Shown: positions 53,701-64,000, counted from the stretch's first letter. The stretch: DNA of 64,000 nt from Varroa destructor (GCF_002443255.2 NW_019211455.1:18823126-18887125), one strand, 5' to 3'. The notes: a model not told the origin generated them from the letters alone. Made by a program: numbers and translations.

Positions 53701-54830
53701 ATGGAAAAGTGGAAAGTTAACAAGGCCGACCCCATGACGCAACGATTTGTCGCACATTTACGTCGAAATGCTTGGAGGTTAAAGGTGCCTTAGAGTTTTC
53801 ACAGGGTGATTTGACGCAAGCAAAATATCATGCAGCGGCAGGTTTAGGCACAGGAAGACATCGGATAGTCTGTTTTCTACATTACCTAGCCTTTTGATTA
53901 GATAGTTTTACAGGAACAGTACGGGCTCGCGAGTAATTTAACTTCACTGTTCTGGAACTGTGGCCTAAGTAGGCCCAAACCTGCATGCAGGGTGCTGATT
54001 TACGTTGTAGCTTCCGAAACCGAAAAATATTACCTATCCCTGTTCAATAATCATAGCCTGTACAGTCTTATCGTCGTCGTACAATCGTTTTAATTACTGA
54101 CTAGACACATATGGTCAGGCTGAACGTTGGTATATCTTCTTATTTTTCCTATCCTATCCCAGCTGTAGTGTCTGTCGTTTGTTTTAAGAATGATTTGACC
54201 CCAGATATGTGCTATCGGCCCGTGGAGGGGCACAGACCAGAACGCTGCTTTGAATGTGCGGCTGGCACAATACGACTAGACGACGTAATCGCGTAATTGT
54301 CCAATTACGTACGTTTGGAATCGATGTGTTCCACAATCGTGACGAGTAGCTGAACGAAATGAAGGCATCTCTTGTAATACGTTCTCGCTTTGACGTCTGC
54401 AACCGGCCAATAAGACATAAGGAAACAATCATGTTCCAGTGGTTATTAACCAGAGCGGAAATCCTATCTAGACGAAGCACCGATTTTTACTAAGCAAAAT
54501 TTATGTCGTTTCAGCGATATTCTCGCGATTGAGTAAAGTTTCGATTAAATTAAGCGATTCCTTTTTTACAATATTCATAACATAAATTTTATGTTATTGA
54601 TATGATATTATCATTTCAAGGTGTTGGCAGAGCGCACAATCACATTAGACGAGTATCTGTCAAGACCAACATGTGAGCTTCATTCTTCTTCATTCAGCCA
54701 GCTTTCGGCTGATCACTGCTACTCTCGCTCTTTCAGTAAAACTACGGACAGAATTCCCTCTGTGTTTTTGAGAACTGCCTCTCTCATATGGCACGCAGAT
54801 CTTGATCTGCATGCGCATCAGTTTCTCTAA
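53701..54830 (+). CDS. Candidate complete three-exon gene, unknown protein
   Basis: An ATG at 53701 starts MEKWKVNKADPMTQRFVAHL and runs 28 codons to a donor AAAG then GTGCCT at 53785. Exon 2 is 54189-54284, behind the acceptor TCGTTTGTTTTAAG. It encodes a Cys-containing segment (CYRPVEGHRPERCFEC) and ends at GTAATC. Exon 3 is 54621-54830, behind TATCATTTCAAG. It encodes VLAERTITLDEYLSRPTCEL and onward to a TAA. All junctions are phase 0 and the joined product is 129 residues. Introns would be 404 and 336 bases. There is no signal peptide, no transmembrane helix and no family I recognise. The donors are only moderate matches and no AATAAA is seen within the first hundred bases after the stop. 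Confidence 0.33.
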
Positions 54831-55562
54831 TGATTATCAATTACCCACGCCCTTAAAAAGTTTCATTCGTTGCCATTTTAGTACGCAGAACTGAAAGTCC
54901 TATAGTATACAGTATTTGTCATAACCTATGCCTATATATATTATAATCTGACGAAGTTCTCGGTTGTGATCCTCCGTTTCAACGCCCAGACAACTTCGAA
55001 CACCCTGATAATATGACGGACTGTCCTAAGCGATTGTGAGTTTTATTACTAAAATTATTAAAAAATTAAATGTATTCATTAGAGGCAAATCTAGAAATTA
55101 TCGAATCTAGCTGATTTCCTCTTTCGGCCTTTATACGCGTACCTTAGCTGTATCGGGGAAACTTGGTTCCACTAGGAGAAAACTGGCTATTAGCAGCCGC
55201 GAATCAGCTGCTGAAATGTACGATAACATTTCCCATATGTAAAAAAAAAAACCAATTATGTGATGCAGTAACGTATAAAAGAAGCCAGGGCTTCTCCAAT
55301 GCGTTTTGTTTATTGTGATGTCTCGTATGTATGGGTACATGTACTGGACCTTATTTAAGCCTTGCCATACGTATGTAAAGCGTATACCATTGACTATTGA
55401 ATTGTTTCCTTTACTGAGACTATTCATACTTGCTCTAGATTAGACTGACAAACGAGCGGTCGCTTGTATCTGCTGTATAGTTAACCATATAGCTACTTCC
55501 TTTTTCAAGAACCACAGTGCTCGACTAGCTGGTGGCCAGTACGCTGTGTTTTTTCGTAATCT

Positions 55563-55568
55563 TTTAAT
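55563..55568 (-). terminator. Polyadenylation signal ATTAAA
   Basis: The common variant hexamer lies on the minus strand about 50 bases after the stop codon of the 55.6-56.3 kb model. Confidence 0.4.
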
Positions 55569-55615
55569 TAGCAGTTAAGGTTGAACAGCCAGAATAAAAC
55601 ATGACCTTGAACAGT

Positions 55616-56277
55616 TTATGCTAGTCGAAATCTCCGCTTCTTGGTGCTTCTTTGGCTGGCCTGCAGTTTTACTGACGCATCTATATCGGCCAAGCTGGCT
55701 AGACCGAGGTCCGTTAGCGTTTGCCACTGGCTTCCCGTAGCCGTCATGACGGTTTCTAACATAGATTGAGAAGGTGCGAGAACAGCAAAAGAAGGCAATC
55801 CTGACTGCTTCTGCTGGAGAGAAATGATGAAAAACAAACGATGTGAGATAGCTGTTAACGCCCTTCACCTAGAAGCAGTTCAACGCGTAGCGGCTACCGA
55901 AGCAAGGGTAGCAAACATAGCCGTGAGATCTTTGGCGACACGAACGCTTCTATAGTTTGCCCCCGGCAAACCCTTCTCCATACGAATTCTCCGAAGTGCA
56001 GATTGCTGGCATGAGCACATTACTGAAGCTTGATATCTAGCTGTGTATAGTGCTGATGTAGTAGTGATATAGACGTCGTCATTTACGCAATCTTCTCAGC
56101 AAATAGTTTTTTTTACGACGTATTGTGGTTTGCGTGCGTTGAGCAGCCTATGCCGGGCTGTCCTAGACCCCTTCAAAGCCCAAGAGGGACCCCTGGCGGC
56201 CTTCGGCCACTGCTACCTGTATCTGGAATACGAAGGCGAAATACGTCTGAGCTCCACTGTGCGCAGCGTATCAGCAT
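55616..56277 (-). CDS. Best complete model: three-exon gene, small basic-tailed protein
   Basis: On the minus strand an ATG at 56277 starts MLIRCAQWSSDVFRLRIPDT. Exon 1 ends at 56217 at a strong donor, ACAG then GTAGCA. Exon 2 is 56040-55898, behind the acceptor CACTATACACAG, and contains RRIRMEKGLPGANYRSVRVA. Its donor is TCG then GTAGCC. Exon 3 is 55813-55616, behind the excellent acceptor TTTCATCATTTCTCTCCAG. It reads QKQSGLPSFAVLAPSQSMLE and ends in the basic tail STKKRRFRLA and a TAA. The introns are 176 and 84 bases, and phases match at both junctions (1 and 0). The product is 133 residues with no signal peptide; the KKRR tail would suit a nuclear protein. A TATA-like element upstream and an ATTAAA downstream complete the unit. 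The family is not recognised. Exon 1 could extend further 5' if the ATG is internal. Confidence 0.48.
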
Positions 56278-56330
56278 GAAGACTACATTTCCAGACACGG
56301 TTCTGTAGTACTCTTATTAAACGGCTCGTT

Positions 56331-56341
56331 TATTATAAATA
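56331..56341 (-). promoter_or_regulatory. TATA-like element
   Basis: On the minus strand TATTTATAATA lies about 55-65 bases before the ATG of the 55.6-56.3 kb gene, a workable distance for a short 5' UTR. In AT-rich DNA such matches are common. Confidence 0.25.
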
Positions 56342-56828
56342 CTTTTTAACTTTTATAATAATGTCAGTTTCCGATAGGTTTCTAATGATTTACGTTCGCA
56401 TGAAGCAGGTTCTTGCCATGTATGATGTGTTTCTTGTGAGTAGATACAATAAGACTAAGCAAACTGTGCAAGTCTTTATGATGTATACGTGTATCGTCTT
56501 GTGTAAATACCATCAAAATACAGGTACCTTTAGTTTTTACGTTCGACGCTGTGAACACACGCGAGTACTGACAGCCATTCACGCAGTCGAGACTCATTAA
56601 ATCTCACGTCAACAGCAGCAAACTCACAGACCTTCAACATGAACAGTGATTCTTTCCACGCATAAATACTAATTTGTCAAATCTGCGGGGCAGACCATCA
56701 TATAAACCACTGAAAAGGGTACTACGCAAACGTATGGCAACGAGTAGGTGATAGTGGAGATAGCTGCAATAGTTATCCGCTGTGGCCCACTTGTCCGTTG
56801 ATCGATTTTCCGCTCAATTCTTTATAAG

Positions 56829-57002
56829 ATGTCACCGACCCTACCTCCCATATTAATCGCTCTCACTTTTATCAGTAGTGCCCAGCCAGAGAGTGGGGTC
56901 CTGCAAAAATTGGGCGAGAGTTTCTCTCTCCTGCAGACGACAGAAGCAAATAGAATGGGGCTGAATCAACTGTATGAAAAAAAAACTGCAAGAGGCATTT
57001 AA
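56829..57002 (+). CDS. Small ORF with signal-peptide-like start
   Basis: An uninterrupted 57-codon frame begins MSPTLPPILIALTFISSAQP, which resembles a secretory signal with a possible cleavage site after the SSA. It is followed by a short polar segment (ESGVLQKLGESFSLLQTTEA) and stops at TAA 57000-57002. If real it would be a small secreted peptide or the first exon of a longer secreted protein. The donor near 56982 (CAACT then GTATGA) is weak. A chance frame of this length is expected many times over in the window, so only the signal-like N-terminus distinguishes it. Confidence 0.25.
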   Translation: MSPTLPPILIALTFISSAQPESGVLQKLGESFSLLQTTEANRMGLNQLYEKKTARGI

Positions 57003-57161
57003 CTCTGCGCGGAGACCCTCTTAATAGCTTCACCCGCCCAAATCGCACCTCGTCGCCGTTTAGTTAGCTGGCAGCAATCATGACACGTACCCACCTGACC
57101 GGCCGTCGCCGTCGTTATCTATTACATGGTTACACCGTTCCCAGACTTATAACTGGTGTAG

Positions 57162-57326
57162 AAAAACTGTGGTCATTTAGAGTTCGCTGATTTCGCTGAC
57201 GCCCTTGCCCCTTATGGTAATTCTGCTGATCTTGACAGACGTACAACGCGGCACCTCGAAAGAGTTCGCGCTGGCGTTACCCACACCTCCTGCTTGTCAC
57301 AGGCCCTGAAATCATCGTTGAGTTAA
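57162..57326 (+). CDS. Candidate terminal exon fragment
   Basis: A frame open from the TAG at 57159 to a TAA at 57324-57326. It reads EFADFADALAPYGNSADLDR then RTTRHLERVRAGVTHTSCLS, a composition typical of real protein. An acceptor-like GTGGTCATTTAG lies at 57180. An overlapping frame from ATG 57080 (MTRTHLTGRRRRYLLHGYTV, 36 codons) ends at 57190, so the two frames meet at this point. No family is recognised. It may belong with the small secreted ORF upstream, but no phase-consistent join was found. Confidence 0.22.
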   Translation, partial: KNCGHLEFADFADALAPYGNSADLDRRTTRHLERVRAGVTHTSCLSQALKSSLS

Positions 57327-57329
57327 GTG

Positions 57330-60300
57330 ACAGTTGTCTGTACGGCAGCTTTCCATTGGTGGTCCTTTGTATAAACCTTCTCGTGCTATCTCTTCGTTGC
57401 CTCTTCGCCAAAGCTCATATCACGAGCCACCAAATGATGAATGAAAAAGTATACAAATATTATGACTAAAGGTTTTGATCAACAGGCATTAATACCGAAG
57501 CGGCAAACATACAGGGAGTCTATACAGGAAACGAAAAACCTCTGCACGGAGAGGAAGATATCGTAAGCCTTAAAGTTAAAAGTGATCTATATGGCTATTC
57601 TTCTTCTAGACTTCCCACTATTCTACTTTGAGCATTCCACTATTTCGCAGACTGATTCCGTTCTATCCAGCCTCGCCTAGTGAGTCTCGGACCGTCTGAT
57701 GTAAGGGAGCGAACGGACAGCACCCCTCTTTCGCTCCCCTCGCGTCCGTGTGTTTGACGCGCAGAACGTTGCACTCTATGAATAGAGTCAAAGCCCGAGA
57801 AGCTGGTTAGCAACAGTCATCAAATACGGTGACCTCGTCATATCAAAGTCACAAAACAAAAGAAAAAGGATATTCTTCAGTATTTATTTGGGAGTAGATA
57901 CGTTGCTTCCAACTGTCTTATGGATACCTATTGTTGTATACGGCCCTTTCAGAGTAGGTCCAGAAAGCGCCGTATTAGTTCAAGGGTAGAATTTTGAGCT
58001 AATAGCAGGCCAAAGGTCTCAAAATGCAAAGACTCAGAACGGTAAGTGGGTACAAAGGTTGCAAAAAGCTTGAAAAAGACTAACAGTTGAAGCTTATCTA
58101 AACGTCCTAATTAGCAGTTGATATGCTCGTTCTTAAAATGGCGGTTAGATTGTGTATCAAAAACGACTTTTTGAGCCGATCTGATTAAACTTTGAGTTCT
58201 TCCTATGTAAACCCGATCGATGATCTTCAGGTTTGCCTTATAGATGACTCTTCCGGATTTTTTTAAAGTCAGCGTAAATATACGCAGAATACTAGGACGC
58301 TGCTAAAGGCCAATTATATAGTTAGCCATGGCCTTGTTGGCATAAGGAACTTCGTTATATTATTCACTCAACGTTGAACCTGCTCCCACACGTCCTTCCA
58401 TACATGGACATTGTTGGAAAAAAACCAATTTTTTTTTCCGTATCGCATTAGTCAGCCTAATCTATCGATAAGACATTAAATGACCTTGGTAGTTAGTATT
58501 AATTTGGGCTGATTTTTTTTGTAATAAGTGACTATTACTTGCTGCGAATTAACTGAGTATACTTTCAGTGTCATCATCGGGTGGCTCCCATGTGTTTTGA
58601 GGCCAGTAGATCATTACCTCGTTTTAATGCTAGTTCCCCACAATATATAGTTATTATAAAGGAAAGGATGAGGAAAAGAGTGAGTCCGAGCATCGTTTCA
58701 ACGCATGTCACGCGTCGGCAGCTAATCGACGACGGCTAGTGGACATCTGCGGCTGATTAATAAGCGGCGTTCCGGATGAATGGCAATATTATAAGCAAAA
58801 CAATTTAATAATTTGACTGATATTTATAATTAAATGACGAAATTTAGTTATTTACGACGGCAAGTGCCGTCTGAGGTGCTAAGGGTCGGCATTTGATGAC
58901 ACAAAGAAAAACATCTAGAAAGTAACGATTAGAAAGATAATATGGACAAATTATTATTTAGATTGGACATTTTGATAAATCATAACTATCTCTCTATGTA
59001 ACAAAAAATGCAGACACACACACACACACACACAATAATAAAACCACACAGGTCTTGAGTAGAAGTGTCGGTAATTTTTTTTAAACTATTCTGGGCATTG
59101 TTACATAGCTGATGGGGCCATAGAATACAGCCATCTTAGAATTCACATCATATTATATACTAGAAGTTTAATAGGCTTTGCAACCTACAAGAATATTATT
59201 TTATATAAGTGAAAGATAAGTGTGAGATCGGGCCGCTACGTAGATCACGGACTCAAGTTAATTAGCTGATATGTTGATAACACTCGGGCACCGGTAACTG
59301 CACGGAGCTTTGTAGGTCCAAGTTCGCATTTCCAAGTCGGCCGTTCGAAAAGTAACTTAGTTTCGATTAAGTAATACAATGCGCTAACGGGATATGGCTA
59401 GATTTATTACTAATGCCCGGTTAACTAAAATTCTACGTATTACTTTATGAGACATGTTTGTTTTTTATTTTTTAGGCATCTCAAGTCCGACGTACGCAAG
59501 CAGGCCATCGATCAGATAAGCACCCATGAGAGCTAATAAAAAAAAAAGCTTAATTTGATAGATTAGCAAGGTTCATTTAGTTGTACTTTACGTAGCCCTA
59601 TATACAACAGCCAGTTTTGAAATTACAGGCTAAAATCGCTGAGTCGCAGGGCCTTATCTTGCTCTCACGACAATTACCGAAGAACAGGTTCTGCGAGGTA
59701 TTAGCGACTAGAACCCGTGCTTAATTCTCATGGATGTGGACATACAGTATCCTATTGGGTTCCATCAGACTACGCCAACCAATCGTCAATAGTGCGGTGT
59801 ATTTATCGGTTCTACCTGTGCCATAATGCCTATACTGGTATACTGTTATCCGTGTGCTCTCTCACAGGAGGAAACGAGGCAGGAGATCATCCATAACTTT
59901 TGGCCTGCTGCCAGCGTCGGCTTGCCGAAATGACATCTCATGCTACTTTGGCGGTTTCCCGAAACCCCGTGGACCATCTGATCAAAGATTTATATAAACC
60001 TTTTGCTTTTCGACCGGGATGTGCTTTCGTGGCTCAGGTTCAAGTTCATTAAAAATGAACTCATATGTGCTGTTCATTTTAAAATTGACTATATATTTAA
60101 GTTCTGCTACTATTTCCAAGAAATTCGTTAATCCATAAAGCTGAATCGGAACTTTGGAAGTATTTTGTAAATCAGTAATTTGGGATTCCACAATAAAGCG
60201 GTCATTTGGATCAGGTTGTATATTAATATAATATTATTAGATTTCTACTTGGGAAGTTAAATGCCGGTTTCATTATTTGTGTTGAATTTCTCCATCTCAT

Positions 60301-60680
60301 CAACAAATTATGAAGGTATGGCAAAGCGTAAGCTTTCATTTTTTTAATGCTATATAAATGAAACCACATTTGCTAACCATGTTAACTTTCAAGTTACTTT
60401 TTCAATTACTCAACGATTTCTGTTTGCGCGATTTCAATCCCTCGGCGAGTTTAGCTCCTTATTATTATTACACCGTTTAATATGCTATAAGAATCCGCAT
60501 TTAATTGTAAAATATCTTGTAATCGTATTAAGATTCCTTTAACTGCTTACTAGACCTACGAACTTTTCAAGCCGATCTTTTCTTTTATTAATCAATAGAC
60601 TCTCAGGATACATAAACCTGTTGCCTTCAGACACATAAAAATATATGCATTTAGGCGTAAGAAACACTTGAGTGTTCCCT
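57330..60680. other. No supported gene
   Basis: A good donor CAGAACG then GTAAGTGGG lies at 58041, preceded by an 11-codon frame from an AG at 58007. On the minus strand at 59982-60230 a frame reads PDPNDRFIVESQITDLQNTS and LEIVAELKYIVNFKMNSTYE to a TAA, without clear exon borders. The rest is AT-rich with short repeats. Confidence 0.4.
59014..59034. repeat. (AC)10 microsatellite
   Basis: Perfect AC run. Confidence 0.88.
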
Positions 60681-60687
60681 TCCATTT

Positions 60688-61520
60688 CTAGGAAGTTATG
60701 GTACAGTCGTAGAGACAAAACGAACGAGAGCTGGTTTTCCATTGTGCCACTACTAAAAGATCGAAGCCCTCCAGTATTGTTTTCCTATCCGTTATGCAAA
60801 CGATGAGTTTGCGGCCGGTGGAGTGCTGCCGTCTCAGGGTGGTTGTTAGGTTAGGAGTGTGCGTGCCGGTAGCCGCCTGGTATTGGTCAATATAAGCACT
60901 GACCCAGGCAAGGTCCTGATCGGTTAACGTTCGCTGCTTCGAAAGCAAGAAGACAGGGATCTACGATGGCTTTCGATCAATTTCACCTTGGCCAAAATTT
61001 GGCATCATCTCGGTTCCCCCTGCTGCTTTTTCCTGTCCGCCTACCCAAGTGCTCTAAAAGAAGACAGGACGTTTTCTGCTGCGTACTGACACGCGTTCGG
61101 GTGAGCTGGTGCCCGACCAGTGATGCCCAGTGCTTGCTGTATTCGACTGAGTGTGCCACTGGGCCAGCTAACAGCTCCTATTCAGCCTGACCTTGGGCCG
61201 GTTGGCCCTCTCGATCTGCCTGTTTGCTGCACACCTCATTGTTTTCGGTATCCTGCTTTCGTCCGTATTACTTCCGCCACTGCTGTTTTGAGAGTCCTGA
61301 CCAAATCTGCATACGCCCATTTAGGTGGCCTATCAACTGAGCAGGCCACTTGCTTGATAAGACTGCGGCGATAACCGTGATCAATCAAAGAGCGACCAGC
61401 AGAAGAAGGGTGAAACATAGACAGGACAAACATCGAGGCTTTACGGGACGGAGGCAAGTATAATACTACTACATTCATCCGTTGCTTTTCGACCACCTTT
61501 AATACGATCCGTTTGAGCAA
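60688..61520 (-). CDS. Candidate two-exon minus-strand gene fragment
   Basis: The upstream part, from 61520, encodes KVVEKQRMNVVVLYLPPSRK and later PPKWAYADLVRTLKTAVAE. A donor, GCGGAA then GTAATA at 61271, leaves it in phase 0. The downstream exon from 60936 follows the acceptor TCTTCTTGCTTTCGAAG, enters in phase 0, and encodes QRTLTDQDLAWVSAYIDQYQ and LRRQHSTGRKLIVCITD. It stays open for 82 codons to 60688. The intron would be 335 bases. No start codon was fixed, and the far end may be an internal exon. An overlapping frame at 60742-60539 (LSLRLYHNFLEMEGNTQVFL) may be a further exon or a chance frame. No family is recognised. Confidence 0.28.
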
Positions 61521-62317
61521 TGGTCGAACTGCTCAGCAGTGACTGACTGCAAGTGCACCGTAACCTAGGGACGACATGATATTCCTTATGCATAATCTTG
61601 AGTGGTTGCGCTGAGTGGCGCCGATGGGCCGTTGTCGTATTTGCTTCACTTATCGTTCGTAGTTAAAGCCGTCCGCGTCAGTATACGACTTGAACGACGA
61701 TCGCTGCCTTTAGGGATAAGACCATGTTATTTAAATATTTCAAACCGTCAGCAAATATCGTTAATTTTATCTGTCAATGGATTGTACGTATGCTTCTGTC
61801 GCGCTGATTCCCGCGATGGCGTAAACAATAAAAACTAGATCAGATTAATTTCTTTGTTTTCGATTGCTGTCGTTGTGCACCTTCTGTGAATTTTATGTAA
61901 CAAACTTAAATCTGGTATGAGGTAATCTTGTGATTCGGCAATGATGAACTGGCTTCTAACTATGGTTGTCCACATAGGGCGGCATAACGACCTCGTTGTT
62001 TCACATTCTGCATCACATCTTAGCCGCACTTGACGACAGGCTCGAACACATGTCGAACGCACACGAAACACATGAGTGCAGCTCGACACAGTCCGATGTC
62101 ACGGCTGCCACTGACGTATTAAGCCACCGTTACGTCACTGTAGTTTCTATTGCCTCCAATGTTGTAGCCTTGTATCATTTACATGCGGACTGTTACCACT
62201 CATAAATCCGGCTAGCACGTAGCTAGAAATAGGATGAAGAGCGCAAAGACGGAGCGACAGAGCAAGAAGCCATCAAACGCCTTGTTACTTCATTGTCAAC
62301 GATTCCTGCGATGATGT

Positions 62318-62580
62318 TTAAATCATAGACGGCAGCCTCACTATGCAGCCATCGTCGCACAGCATATGTGAGGGATAAAGGATCTGATCCCTAGAAATAC
62401 CGCTGGCGGGTTGTAGACCTCGAGAGACTCGGGATTCTAGCTTCTGTTCTATACGCTTCGATCCATTATGCCTGTATGTAGCATAGTGGATGCATAAATA
62501 GCTGCAGTTGTTGGCTTCTTTCCAGTCTTTAATTTTTTCGCCATTTTCTGCCACCGCTGATCCGAAGAAGCCGATCATCC
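62318..62580 (-). CDS. Candidate terminal exon, unknown protein
   Basis: On the minus strand the acceptor TTTTGTTTTTGTAG ends at 62581. The exon then reads GG followed by ATG, opening MIGFFGSAVAENGEKIKDWK, and stays open for 86 codons to a TAA (later segment DQILYPSHMLCDDGCIVRLP). The ATG could be the start if the upstream exon is untranslated; otherwise the exon enters with a split codon. No AATAAA is seen close after the stop. It is transcribed away from the glycine-rich gene that begins 215 bases to the right, so the two could share a promoter region if both are real. No family is recognised. Confidence 0.33.
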
Positions 62581-62794
62581 CTACAAAAACAAAATTCGTT
62601 TTAAAGGATGAAGTAGCTAGCTCAGTTTTGACGCTGCATCGAGGTTTCGACGGTTAGATGCCATAGAATAGCTTAAAGGCTCAAGTCTCGCGATAGAATT
62701 GAACGTCCTTGCTCAACGCTGGCAGAAACACATCAAAGCAGTTGCGTAGATCGTTATTAGAATCCGCTCTCTAGCGCTGATTAGCTTGCGTAAG

Positions 62795-63453
62795 ATGAGA
62801 TCATTCCGCTTTTATTTAATGGTATCAGCAGTTCTTGTACGAGTGGTTAATTGAGGCTTCTTTGACGCAGGCGTAGGTGGATTCGATGGAGGACATAGCG
62901 ACGTTAACGGATTGGGAAGTGGCTACGGTGGAGGTTTCACTGGGGGCTCACACTTTGGAGGTTTCGGTGGTGGTTTCGGAATTGGCCACAAAGACAACTA
63001 CAGCGGTGGCTTTGGAGGTGGCAATGGCGGAAGCTTCAAATGTGGTCACGAAGACGATAGTACCAGTGAGAACGAAACAGCATTATCGGCTGTCGTATTT
63101 GCGCAACTTCTGGGCAATGGAGCCAGCCATGGTTATTTGATTGGTAGCAGAGGCGGTGTCGCGTACACAATTTCGGGACGGACGCAGGTAATTAAGTTGG
63201 TGCACAACATCACTACCCCACACGCCAATGGACCGGTAATCTCGCGCACTGAAGCGGCGGCCATGAAGGATCCGGTGGAGATGGCAAGGCAATAATCTTC
63301 GTCGTGGAAGGAGGCGCTGAAGGCGGGGATTCTAGAGGTGGTTTTGATGGCGGTCACGGAGCAGATTTCGGAGGTGTTGATATGGCGGAGAGTGGTAAAT
63401 CGGGAAAGATAATTATGACAACGCACTTAGGGGGACCAACAAAACAAATTTAA
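62795..63453 (+). pseudogene. Glycine-rich secreted (cuticle-like) protein gene with in-frame stop and frame change
   Basis: An ATG at 62795 begins a secretory-signal-like stretch (MRSFRFYLMVSAVLVRVVN). Codon 20 is a TGA (62852-62854), and the same frame continues at once as GFFDAGVGGFDGGH and a glycine-rich region (SGYGGGFTGGSHFGGFGGGF). The frame then runs through a less repetitive middle to a stop at 63293-63295. From about 63256 a different frame gives GGHEGSGGDGKAIIFVVEGG and a second copy of the heptapeptide GGFDGGH (63337-63357), ending KSGKIIMTTHLGGPTKQI and TAA at 63451-63453. The same heptapeptide in two frames shows that the original frame was broken or that a small intron separates the parts. 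Glycine-rich secreted proteins of this type are common structural components of arthropod cuticle. An AATAAA lies at 63724-63729. Confidence 0.62.
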
Positions 63454-63459
63454 GAGGTA

Positions 63460-64000
63460 AAGGGAAAGTAAAGATAGAAAGAAAGTTTGAAGTAAAGAAT
63501 AGGCCAGATGATGAGGTTAAGACGAGCGGTTGGACAAAAGACGCAGAGAGACATTTCTGAAATACACCAACTAGTTTAATTGTGCTAGCGCCTGTTTTCT
63601 AAGCGGTTTTTTTTTCTAACCCTATGCTTGAATCTTACGGAACGTCTCTAGGCCAACTTTTGTCTTCGCCAGTCGTATTTTAGTTTCGCTGAATTAACAT
63701 GGCTTTCCAGTGCCGCTTGGCTTAATAAAAGTAAAGATAAGAATAGCAACTTTGGCACAAAACGTTTCATACAGCTTTTATAGTATATACTTAAAATACA
63801 AAGTTAGCCACAGCTTAGATATTCTGCTCGTTACTATGTGGTAAACTTTGAAATGGCGCAGTCAAATTTTCTAATATTGTAGCATCTTCCAAGTGTACTT
63901 GTAAGTTATATATATACATATATATATGTAAGTTATAACTATATGTTACGATAAAATTGTAGAGCCAATTTTAAAAATTAAGAAATGACATAGAATTAAA
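63460..64000. other. 3' flank of the glycine-rich locus
   Basis: Purine-rich sequence just after the stop, then ordinary AT-rich DNA. It includes a repeated decamer GTAAGTTATA (63901 and 63928) around the palindrome TACATATATATATGTA (63915-63930). No gene is seen. Confidence 0.5.
63724..63729 (+). terminator. Polyadenylation signal AATAAA
   Basis: Canonical hexamer about 270 bases after the last stop codon of the glycine-rich locus. Confidence 0.35.

Noticed and set aside
58007..58041. An 11-codon micro-exon before a GTAAGTGGG donor
   Set aside because: The acceptor context is poor and neighbouring exons could not be found.

Overview
This is a eukaryotic genomic window, most plausibly from an invertebrate and perhaps an arthropod. 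It is AT-rich and lacks bacterial-style gene packing. It is full of (AT)n and other microsatellites, and CpG is not visibly depleted, which argues against a vertebrate. Two runs of exactly 100 N interrupt AT repeats and look like assembly gap placeholders. The one protein with a recognisable character is a glycine-rich secreted, cuticle-like product near the right end. That supports an arthropod but does not identify the species.

Coding signal is sparse. The longest uninterrupted frames (about 100-160 codons) are no longer or more frequent than chance predicts for a sequence of this length and composition. I therefore did not call genes from ORF length. I looked for short frames bounded by good splice signals, with reading phase kept across introns. 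No annotated protein family was recognised in any of the resulting models except the glycine-rich one, and the models are hypotheses.

Layout. 1-5.6 kb: no supported gene. 5.6-6.1 kb: a two-strand conflict, with a minus-strand Lys-rich first-exon candidate ending in a perfect donor and a plus-strand exon candidate behind a long pyrimidine tract. 6.1-16.8 kb: intergenic or intronic, with many microsatellites including a 140-bp (AAC)n(GAC)n tract. 16.8-18.1 kb: a plus-strand and a minus-strand open frame, both tentative. 18.1-28.9 kb: no confident gene, plus the first assembly gap. 28.9-31.2 kb, plus strand: a 65-nt initiating exon candidate with a perfect donor, and 1.8 kb further on an exon candidate behind a CT-rich tract. 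37.2 kb, minus strand: a short exon candidate. 41.1-43.2 kb, plus strand: a phase-consistent three-exon model. 47-49 kb, minus strand: one long frame and one interrupted frame. 53.7-54.8 kb, plus strand: a phase-0 three-exon model. 55.6-56.3 kb, minus strand: the best complete model (TATA-like element, ATG, three exons, stop, ATTAAA). 56.8-57.3 kb: a small secreted-peptide ORF and a further open frame. 60.7-61.5 and 62.3-62.6 kb: minus-strand exon candidates. 62.8-63.45 kb, plus strand: a glycine-rich secreted protein gene carrying an in-frame TGA and a reading-frame change, most likely a pseudogene or a locus with sequence errors.

There is no evidence for an operon, a CRISPR array, an rRNA or tRNA gene, or an intact transposon. 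I see no sign that the candidate genes work together.
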